From: Zasmidium citrigriseum
Lineage: Eukaryota > Ascomycota > Dothideomycetes > Mycosphaerellales > Mycosphaerellaceae
Reading direction: 5' to 3'
Assembly: GCA_002786025.1 (NCBI GenBank)
Contig: NHNW01000078.1
Location: 1,578-65,577 of the forward strand
Length of the DNA: 64,000 nucleotides
The position numbers and the translations under genes are program-made. Under the pieces are notes generated by a model. That model saw nothing but the letters and a program-made list of their open reading frames with translations. It ran no database searches and was not told the DNA's origin. How positions within the stretch are numbered: position 1 is the first letter of the stretch; each line of letters starts with the position of its first letter. Of the stretch, positions 1 to 8,192 are shown piece by piece.

Positions 1-398
1 ATATTTGTCTTCGAGAGGCTATCTAAGAGTAGTCGTAGTATAAGGACGTAACGATACTAAAGCTACGAAGGCTAAAGAGCTTACGGTACGTCTTATACGA
101 ATACCTAGATCTACTAGCTACATATACTAGCGACGCGTACGATACTAACGAAGAATAGATATAGAAAAAGCGTTTAGGATTTAGAGGAGAATCGCTAAGT
201 CTAAACGACTTTATAACACTATAGACTAATATAATTATTACTAATAGGTTACTATTAGATTTCTTCGAGCGAGATTTAGTATAACGAACGTACCTTTATT
301 TTTATAAGGAACTATAGTTCCGCTCCTCGATAACTTAACGAGTACGGATTCGAGAACGCGAGAAGTAGGTAATATAGTAACTATAAGGACAAATTAAT

Positions 399-2505
399 AA
401 GTATAACGCAGTCGCTTTCGCTATTAATACGTAGTCTACTAGGTTAATACGGGCGTCGTTCCTTAGTATTAAGGGCTATTAGATTAATCCTACTTAGATA
501 TACTATAAGGAGCTACTCGACTTCCCTACTATTTATAGCTAATATACTAGAGAGAATATAGCGAAACTAGTCGAGAAGGCGATAACTACCTATAGATATA
601 ATATAAAACTAACCGCCTTAACGACTAATAACGCTAGTAATAATAGGACCCTATATCGCGCCGTATACGTACTATAAAGATATAAAGCGCTAAACGTTCT
701 AACGAATTGTAGTCTAAAGGTAGTTTAGAAGCTGTCTTATTCTACTAACCTTACCTAGCTTACGAGACTAGAAATATAGGTCGAGGCCGTAAGTATAGAG
801 AACGAAATAGAGTCTAACGAGTAGATTTACGATCTAGACGCGGATAGTCCGAAGATATATTACTTTCTATACTTTACGTATATTATATAGTTAGCGATTT
901 AGGCTCTATTCTCGGAGCTAAAGCTAGAGCTAGAGAATAACGACCTAGAGAAGACGATTAATAATACTACCTCTCGTAAGGAACTTAAAAAGATTAAAGC
1001 TAGGAACAACGTAGATAATATTCCCCTAGTCCTTTTTAAAGTAAGTTTTAGACTTAGCCGTAGCTAGTACGCGTAGCCGGTAATAGACATCTCTAATTAA
1101 TAATCTATAGATTCGATAAATAGCGATCTACGTTAATTAGAACTTACCGCGGATAGAGGCTTTCGAACGTATTTAGGTCGAAGTAAATAAGAAACCTATT
1201 ATAACTAAAGCCGCGATAGCTTAGAATAAAAGATAGATACGGGATACATTTCGGAAGCTTCGACTTATCTAAGATATTAAGATACGATTCGACTCGATAT
1301 ACTATATACTTATTCGACTATGTCTTCTCCGAGACTCTATTAACAAATACTATAAGGAGTATAAGCTCGACTAGCTAGAGCTCTCTAATACTAAGTAGAA
1401 TTAAGTTAAATACCTTATTAAGTTAGCGAGACCTTTCGCCGAAGCGATAGCGCTTATAAGTCGGTTATATAGGCTAATACTACACCTTATCTTTAGGTTA
1501 TATAACTACATTTTCAATAGTATAGATACTGCTCGATAGCGACTTAAGAAGAAACGGAAGCTATAGAAAAAGAGAATACTCGTAGCTCTAGAGGTAGCGT
1601 AGGAAAAGCTTAATAAATACTACTCGTAGACGTTTAAATTATTCGGCGATCTATATAGTATTACTATCCTACTCTATCTATCGTAGAAGCGCGAGTTATA
1701 GTAGCTACCTAAGTAGGCTTTAGAACTAGAGTAGGAAGAACATTATTAGGACTGTCTTAAGAAGCTCTTTCGAAAGTATTCTAAAGCTAAAAGCGGCTCG
1801 TAGTAGAACTCGTAAGGTAGATAGCGTAAGAGATAGAAGCTTACGAAATAGTTACGACTCTTTAGAGGAAATTCAAGTTAGACGAGCTCTTCTTAATACG
1901 TAGACGACGACCCTATAGAAGAGTTCTTTCGTTATAAACGAAAAGGTATATTAACTATAGCCGGTACCTATCGCTAGTAGCCGCCGCTAGTTACTTATAG
2001 TAGTCTAACGTATCTAGACTTTTCGAACCTCTATAATATAGTTAGTAACGATATCCTTACTTAGTAGGTATATATTAAGTAATAGTTCCCTACGATTGCG
2101 AAGATTACTAGAGACGTACTCTATATACCTAGAGCGGGAATCGGATACGAGAGGGCCTTTAGTATTACTCGCTACTAAGCTCGTTACAATCGGTTATACT
2201 ATCCGGATATCTTTCGCGCTATTATAATATATCGCTACTATCTTCGTTAAGAGTTAAGGTAGATAGAACGGTCTAATAAGGATTCGTTCGAGTAGTAGAT
2301 AAAGGACGACGTACTAGAGTATAAGATCGCTACTAAGGAGGATCTCTACTATATTAGTAACGAAGGGGAAGGCGGCGTACTAAAGAGAAGAAAAACGCGT
2401 ACCTAGAGTAGAAAGAAGCCTACTATATTAGATACTACTCTTAAGGCGTAGTCGGTAGGCGTAGCTAGCGTTTACGTACTTCTTAGCGTCTTAGCGGCAA
2501 TTTAA
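399..2505 (+). pseudogene. hAT-family transposase, RIP-inactivated
   Basis: Reading TAG/TAA as former CAG, CAA or TGG and TA as possible CA or TG gives a hAT transposase in two consecutive frames. In the first (about 399-1040; codon start positions divisible by 3) there is a D/N-x-WS/T-type segment near 423-440, an HTGEN-like motif near 543-557 and a DNASNN-like motif near 621-638. In the second (about 1201-2505) there is a TRWNST-like motif near 1290 and a long helical region. It ends in the C-terminal dimerisation domain at 2062-2271: two adjacent Trp-type codons, FPTIAK, then RDVLYIP, an ERAFS motif and an arginine-rich helix. The ORF appears to end at the TAA at 2503-2505. The frame change between about 1040 and 1200 may be an intron or an indel. 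The family call rests on motif order and is strong; the subfamily is unknown. Confidence 0.82.
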
Positions 2506-2557
2506 AAGCTTCCCTTTTCCCCGCTCTTACTATCTTCCTTTCTTTAACCTCTAAAAC

Positions 2558-3360
2558 ATGCCCGCTATCTACTCTAATTAATTCCTAAGTAATTAAGCCC
2601 TTCTTAATATACCTAGTCTAATAGATAAGGATAAATATAACGACGAACTCGATAATAACGATAAGGTTAATAACGATATACTATCCTCCCTACTACTACG
2701 AAAACGTATAGAAGTACTACCCGCTAGTTAACCCTTAGCTTTAGATACGGACAGACCTATATCGCGGAAGACTATAGTATAAAGTACCTATCGTTAGCTA
2801 AGTACCTAATCTAACGACGGTCTTAGAACCCTAAAGCTAGTCCGTCTCGACTATAAATATCCTCGAAAGCCCCTTATAAAACGGTACTAGCGAAGGCGCT
2901 ACGTAAAACTACGAAAGTACCTTAATAAAAGAAGAGAGCTAAGATAGCGATTAGAAAGGTATAAAAAAGCGTAGCCCGAACTAGGCGTAAGAAAGTTATC
3001 GCGAAGAAAACGGATTATAATACACCTCGTAAACGACGAAAATTTAATACTAGTCGAGCTACTCTACGTAAGATCCGGAAATATTAGGGCTCTACGAAAT
3101 CCGGGTATTCCCTCCTTATATAAAAGATACCCTTCTAACGACTAGTTCGAGAGATTTCTAGCGAGTAGGCTATAGGTAGGGAAATTATAAGATAGTAGGC
3201 GTCCGCGATTAAGGTATTATAAGAAGCCGCCGAAGCGTTCCTTGTCTTAGAATTCGAGTACTCTAACCTACTAGCTATCTACGCGAAACGCGTTACCCTT
3301 ATATCGAAGGATATAGCTCTATATAAAAAGCTACGGTAGCGCTAGACTAGCCGAGATTAG
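2558..3360 (+). pseudogene. Histone H3-fold (CENP-A-like) gene, RIP-inactivated
   Basis: From 3061 one frame reads LRKIRKY, then a Gln-type stop, then GST, and within the same frame PF, a Gln-type stop and RLVREI. It continues with AIKVL, a stop, EAAEAFLV, then [18 protein letters not shown], ending near 3336. These match, in order, the alpha-N helix, alpha-1, the alpha-2 ALQEAAEA segment and the loop-2/alpha-3 HAKRVT...KDI block of histone H3. All interruptions are TAG/TAA. The loop-1 region is longer than and different from canonical H3, so this is not a recent copy of the host gene. A basic tail rich in Lys and Arg precedes the fold (about 2881-3060). An ATG with CA and TG intact lies at 2558, in a different frame from the fold, so an intron or indel must separate them if it is the start. 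A centromeric-type H3 is possible but unproven. Confidence 0.8.
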
Positions 3361-3737
3361 TAAGAATAGTACTAATAAATATCTATTCTTCCCTAAGTCT
3401 TTCCGTGTATTTTCCCGCGTTTTTAAGTAGTATATAAAGGGTTTTCACCCGTAGTAAAGTATAAGGTAAAGTATAATCCCCGCGGCTTACTATACGTTTT
3501 TTCCCTAGCTTCTACTAGCTACGTAGGCTAGCTATAGCTCCTTCCCTATATTCTTCGGTATACCTACCGTTATATATACTTATAACGTTATACGAAACGC
3601 TAGCATAAAATACTAGTTATAATCTTAAACCCTCCGATACTATAATACCTACCCCTACCGCCGCCTTAGCCCGTTTCGAGCGCTCTAACCGCCTACGACG
3701 CCCGGAAAAATTTATATATACTTTACCTTACCTTATT

Positions 3738-4336
3738 ATAGCGCGTATAAAGAGACCTACCGCGTAAGCTAAGGCGTTAGTAGCGAAAGCGCCTCGTAGG
3801 TAGCTCTCTACTAAGGCGCTACTAGGTGTCGCTCGTACGCGTAATATTAAGATACTAGGCGTAAATAGTTAGGAAGGCCGTACTTTAACGCCTTAGTAGT
3901 AACTTCGTAAGCCCGTAGCTAGTACTCGTAGCTAGTAGGTCGCTAACGCTTTAATAGAGAGATACTTTCGAGAGACGCGATATCTCTAGGAAATTCCGCC
4001 TAACTAGGAAATCCCCTTCGCGCTATTCTCGCGCCTTATACGGGAAATAGTATAGAAAGAGTACGTAGACTAGGCCGAGAGAGTTAGGCGTTATATCGAA
4101 GATAAGGGCAAATATATTTATTTCGAGCTACGCTAGAAGAAAGATACAATCTAAGCCCTCTAATATACTATAGTATACGTACTATACGATATATTTAAAG
4201 GTATATTCTACGTAGCTAGTAAGTATAGCTAGCGTATACTAATAATTTTTAGCCGCTAACCTTATTACGCTTAACGGAAAGCGTATTACGCTTATATAGA
4301 AGGATCTTTATACTCTTAGTTGGATCCTTAAGATCT
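3738..4336 (+). pseudogene. Second histone H3-like gene, RIP-inactivated
   Basis: At 3738 the frame reads ATA-GCG-CGT-ATA-AAG, which is MARTK after undoing TpG-to-TpA and CpA-to-TpA changes. About 13 codons later comes KAPRR, a Gln-type stop, then LSTKA. Histone H3 begins MARTK and carries KAPRKQLATKA at the same place. Downstream are PFALFSRLIREI (4014-4049), a Q-A-L-Q segment (4152-4163) and, one frame over, ANLITLNGKRIT...KDL (about 4255-4300). These correspond to H3 alpha-1, alpha-2 and the TNLCAIHAKRVT...KDI loop/alpha-3. The frame change near 4200-4255 is an intron or indel. Between alpha-1 and alpha-2 there is an insertion of roughly 20 residues. The reading frame continues past the fold into a basic C-terminal extension. 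Confidence 0.75.
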
Positions 4337-4880
4337 ATAATAACTTCGAGCTATATAGTACGATAGACGCTCCCTACCTAAGAGCTACTATTAGTATTAG
4401 TCTTAAGAAGCAAATTACCTACCTAAATAATAAGAGATAAGGTAAAGTTAACTCTCGTATTATTACGAACGATAATAACGAAGCGGCGTTCTAGGCCTAA
4501 GAGGAGTAATATAAGGGTAATAGAGGCTAGAAGCGCCTCGTCTAGGGTAGCTAGCGTACGCTACGTAAGAGAACTCGAGTTGCCTTACCTAAGCCCGTCG
4601 GTAGCTAGCGTACGCTACGTAAGAGAGGACCTCGAGTTACCTTACCTAAGCTTATTAGTAGCTAGCGTAATCTACGTAAGAGAGCTTAAGTTACCTTACC
4701 TAAGCCCGTCGAAGAAGAAGAAGAAGAAGAATAAGACGGTAGCGATAAAGAGGCTCTTTAGCGTCGTATCGACAAAACGGATAGAGAGCTAAAACGATTA
4801 TCGTCGCGCCTCGAGAGAATAGAGGCTAATAACGAAGAAGGCTTAAGTAATAAGAGTACTAGCTATACGGACCGTATTAT
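4337..4880 (+). pseudogene. Basic, repeat-bearing C-terminal extension frame after the second H3-like gene
   Basis: The frame that carries the end of the second H3-like fold (codon starts at 3n+1) stays open except for TAG/TAA up to about 4880. It encodes a charged region, then three copies of a motif resembling SQRTLRKR...LPKPV, a run of glutamates (4711-4728) and a probable coiled coil rich in Glu, Arg and Leu (about 4740-4860). The 54-57 bp repeat units are multiples of three, so the frame is kept through them. It may be a C-terminal tail of the histone-like protein or a separate gene; the sequence does not settle this. Confidence 0.4.
4547..4711 (+). repeat. Minisatellite, three units of 54/57/54 bp
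   Basis: Three head-to-tail units start at 4547, 4601 and 4658 with the shared opening GTAGCTAGCGTA. They share a block reading CTACGTAAGAGAG and a closing block with CCTTACCTAAG. Unit two has a 3-bp insertion. All unit lengths are multiples of three. The only ORF of over 60 codons in the first 7.8 kb (4580-4792) exists because of this repeat. Confidence 0.85.
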
Positions 4881-5831
4881 ATAGTATAAGTTGCGTAGCT
4901 AGTATACGTAGCTAGTATTTACTAATAATATCTAGTAAAACGTAAACGAGAGAAGAAGATAGCTAGGAAGGCTAAGGTAAAGAAGAAGCTAGCCGACTAG
5001 AAGAAAGCGGAGAAGGCTACTAAGAAGTAGACCGATAATAACCGTAAATACTACTAAGTCCTCTAACGAGTCTAGGGCTAGGTCGATATTAAGGACTTTA
5101 AGATTACTACGGAGGAGGCTAAGTATATTAACGGCCTACTAAGGGACTTTTAGAACTACCTTAAGACGAAGGCTAGTCGTAAGCCCCTACTATCTTAGAT
5201 AGGTAATATAGTCGATCCTAACGTCTATCCGACTATAAAAGCCTAGCCTAGTAAGAAGGCGACCTCTAAGAAGGCTCTACTATAGTAAACGACTAGAGTA
5301 GTATAGGCGCCTAAGTCTAGCGTAGCTAGCGACTATAGCTAGTAGGAAGACGAAGAATAAAGGTAAGAATAAGTTATAAAGAAGGCGTAGCTAGTCGCTA
5401 AATACTTCTAGAACTAGAAGGATATCTAGGTCCTTAAGATCCGAAAGGATAAGGTAGACGCGGCTAACGCGCTACTTAAGTAGTAGTAGACGGAGTCTCG
5501 CGCCTAGCGCCCTAAACCTCCTATAGGTTACCCTCTCGAAGAGTAGGCTAAAGAGTAGCCTACTATCGGTAAATAAGATAGTATTAATATCTATTAGCTA
5601 CCTAAGGAGCCCGTAGCCGGTAGTAGTAGCTAGTAGCTAACCGAGGCTATTATAACTAATACTTAGGTATCGCCGACCGAGTAGCTAGTAGAGGCTAGTA
5701 CGAAGGAGCCTAAGGATATACTAACCGAGTAGCTAGTAGAGGCTAGTACGAAGGAGACTTAGGACCTACTAGCGTAGTAGTAGCCTAAGGAATAGTAGAC
5801 TAAGAATAGTACTAGAGAGAATACCTCCTAA
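4881..5831 (+). pseudogene. Lys/Gln/Glu-rich protein gene, RIP-inactivated, function unknown
   Basis: In the frame with codon starts divisible by 3, all stops from about 4881 to 5828 are TAG or TAA, until a TAA at 5829-5831 that may be the genuine end. The product, with stops read as Gln or Trp, is rich in Lys, Gln, Glu, Ala and Thr. It opens with a Lys/Arg-rich stretch (KRKREKK, then KKKLAD) and carries two copies of an 11-residue unit (TE-x-LVEASTKE). No known domain is recognised. Its place after the histone-like genes suggests it belongs to the same repeat, but nothing proves a shared transcript. Confidence 0.45.
5676..5756 (+). repeat. 33-bp direct repeat, two copies at 48-bp period
   Basis: Identical 33-bp copies lie at 5676-5708 and 5724-5756, beginning ACCGAGTAGCTAGTAGAGG. 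The 48-bp spacing and 33-bp length are multiples of three, so the repeat encodes the same 11 residues twice in the Lys/Gln/Glu-rich frame. Confidence 0.85.
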
Positions 5832-5999
5832 AGTAGAGGCTCGAGAGATAATTTGTTTTTTAAGCGATATTAAGAGTAACGATACCTCTACTCCCCTCCC
5901 CCTCCTTAAAAGTTATATAGCTTACCTCTTTACTATACTACCTCCTCTACCTAATATTATATAGCCGATTAATACTTTATCTATATAAAGATTAAACAT

Positions 6000-6130
6000 A
6001 TCTTTTCTCTATCTATAGCCTACTTTAGCCTAGTAGGCCTACTAAGGCCCGCTCGATTTTTCCTAGGCCTAGAAGCCTAACTTTAATAGGCCTAGTTCTA
6101 GGCTATCGGCCTAGCCTAACCTAACCTAGC
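6000..6130. repeat. GGCCTA/CCTAGG-rich low-complexity tract
   Basis: The tract has dense overlapping GGCCTA, CCTAGG, GCCTAG and CCTAACC words. It lies between the Lys/Gln/Glu-rich frame and the next degenerate frames. It looks like an RIP-altered GC-rich spacer; similar words occur in terminal or spacer regions of some fungal transposons, but no terminal repeat was identified. Confidence 0.5.
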
Positions 6131-6149
6131 CTACCTCGGTATCTAAGGA

Positions 6150-6960
6150 GGGGATAAACGAACTTATAAGCTTATTAATAGAGGAGGGATCGTAGCTAGC
6201 CTTAGGGAGGCTCTTATAGGCTTTATTACTATAGTTAGCGGGGCGGATACGGTACTAGATAACGTTAGCTATAACCTTACTAACGACCTTATTAGTAGCT
6301 TTTTACCTCTTAGCAAATATAGTTAAGTAGCTTAGTATAGGTAGAGGAGTAGTACTAGAAAGGTTAGTAATAATATCGTCGAGAATATAACTAGTAATAT
6401 ACGTTATATAGAGGGCGAGTATCCTAGTCCTTAAGGGGCTCGCGCTTAAAGCGCGCTATAGCCTTAGTCTCCTTATTATCCGTATCTTTAATAACGTTAG
6501 TAGGAACCTCGCTAGTAATATAATTATTAACCTTACTCGTATTAATATCCTCTAGTAGCTCGAAGGGTAGAGTACCCTCCTTATTATAAAGGGTAGAAGT
6601 ATACTTTAGTAAAGTATATCTAAGTATATTAGCTATAACCTTACTAACGACTATATTAGATATATACCTTAGCTTTTCTAGATATAGGTAGATATACTAG
6701 CCTCTAGGTATAACTATATAGTTCTTCTTATCCTATATAATATTAATAATAATCTTCTCTTTAACCTTATCCTAGATCTTACTAGCTTAAATACTACTCC
6801 CTAAAACCTATAGCTCTACTTATATATTATAACTATCTTCTTATAGTAGTACTAGATAATATTAGTACTAACCTACTATTTAACCTTATTATAGAAGTAA
6901 CTTACCTTATTCTCGAGGGCCTTAATAGCCTCGATAGGCTTATAGCTATATACGCCTAGT
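6150..6960 (-). pseudogene. Degenerate minus-strand frame(s), unrecognised
   Basis: On the minus strand several long stretches are interrupted only by TAG/TAA. One encodes a segment with KNYIVIPRG near 6690-6730 followed by VVSKVIAN near 6630-6655. A second VVSKVIAN recurs near 6250-6285. The two occurrences suggest an internal duplication or two related coding segments. They were compared by eye with histone H2A, H2B and H4 cores and no convincing match was found. Confidence 0.3.
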
Positions 6961-7019
6961 ATAGTATATAATAACGTTATAGATAATATTATACTCGATA
7001 TAGAGTAGTAGAGGTCGTC

Positions 7020-7740
7020 GATTTCGTAGAGGCTATTAGGTTAGTCGGGCTAGTAGGCGGTAAGGTAGATAATAAGGTAGTAGGCGAGGTAATAGGCGAG
7101 GTAATTAACGTTAGTCTCGAGGAGGTAGAGGAGGCTATTAGAGATAATATAGTAGAGAGGCTCGTTAAGGTAGTTAGAGAGAGGCTTAGTAATAGGCTTA
7201 GTTCGTAGTAGAGGTAGTAGCTAAGTCGATTTCGGTTAGCTAATAAGGTAGCGAACGAGATCGTATATAGTTTAGTTAGCTAGGTAGTTAACGAGGTAGC
7301 TAATAAGGAGCTAAGGAATAAGGTAGAGAATAAGGTAGATATAGAGGTTAGAAGGATTAGAGCGAGCGTAGCTTAGTTATAGCGCCGCGTATAGTCTATA
7401 CGCTAGCTCGCCTTCCGAGCGCTCTACTATCTAACCTTATTAGTAACCTTATTAGTAAGGTTACTTTACCTCGCCGTTTTTTACCTTTACTTCGAGAAAT
7501 CCTTCCTTACCTAGGCGAATAACGTTATTAATAACGTTATTATTAGCTTTACCCCGTATCTAGTACTCTTAACTCGTCTAGTTTACTTAACTTTCCGATA
7601 GTTTACTAAACTCTTAACGTAGTTTTCTAATACGTATTTATAACTATTAAAGGGTCCTTCTTAAATAGTAGAAGACGATTATTTTATACGTTATATAGGA
7701 GAGAAGAATATTAAAATATTGAGTCGAAGTAGCCTACTAT
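7020..7740 (+). pseudogene. Degenerate frame with hydrophobic segments, unrecognised
   Basis: From 7020 a frame with codon starts divisible by 3 reads through with only TAG/TAA interruptions. It begins with a Val/Glu-rich segment (VEEAIRDN), then a region with repeated AN-K-V-x-N-E motifs. From about 7400 there are hydrophobic stretches (YLTLLVTLLVRLLYL). This could be a membrane protein of the repeat. No family was recognised. Confidence 0.3.
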
Positions 7741-7755
7741 CTTATTAGCTTCCGA

Positions 7756-8192
7756 ACCGTCAAGAGCCCTTCAAAATTGCTCCTTGAAGGTCCTTTCCAT
7801 TTGGGCAACAATAGGCGACTGCTCTAAGCGAGCCGTTAAATAAATCGGATTCTGGGGCTCCAAGACCTCCAACTCCTGGGACGGACTTTCGGCATGTCTA
7901 TCCACCTTCCACTCTTTCACATTAACATCTCAACGACACATGGCCGGAACCAAACGACCGACTACAGCCTCGCTACCTCGGCCTTCCATCGAAGTGCAGA
8001 GGATGGAACGCGCATCCATCCGGGATTACGAGACGTATCACTACTGGACGCGAAATACGACGCGTCAAGACTGAATGAAGAACATGGAAGAAAAAGAGGT
8101 CAAAGAGGTCTGAGAAAACGAGTTCGCATGTGTTCTAATGTCTAAGAAATGCGTGCAAAGAAAAACGCACTCACCTGCTACCCGTGGAAAAC
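7756..8192. other. Non-coding spacer between repeat edge and kinase-like gene
   Basis: Normal base composition resumes here with CA and TG present. Short ORFs occur on the + strand but resemble no family. On the minus strand this is the 3' flank of the kinase-like gene and contains two GTGAGT motifs just after its stop. Confidence 0.5.

Larger units (their letters stand above)
1..7755. repeat. RIP-mutated repeat block
   Basis: The block has an extreme dinucleotide bias. CpA and TpG are almost absent (none in bases 61-120, for example), TpA is very frequent and CpG remains common. This is the product expected when RIP mutates cytosine in CpA on both strands. Essentially no long ORF survives. 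Stops in the informative frames are TAG or TAA, which fit former CAG, CAA or TGG codons, with almost no TGA. The composition changes abruptly at about 7750-7760 to ordinary coding-type sequence. The left end lies outside the window. RIP acts on duplicated DNA, so other copies should exist in the genome. Recognisable dead coding regions inside are listed separately. Confidence 0.93.

Noticed and set aside
4580..4792. 70-codon ORF with a repeated LPYLSP motif in the RIP block
   Set aside because: It exists only because the minisatellite lacks stops in this frame; the neighbouring frame is the one continuous with the histone-like gene.
6150..6960. Further core histones (H2A, H2B, H4) in the rest of the repeat
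   Set aside because: Minus-strand frames were compared by eye with the H2A, H2B and H4 landmarks and none matched in order.
1..7755. Endogenous viral origin of the histone genes
   Set aside because: Some large DNA viruses encode histones, but no capsid, polymerase or packaging gene is visible, whereas a hAT transposase is.
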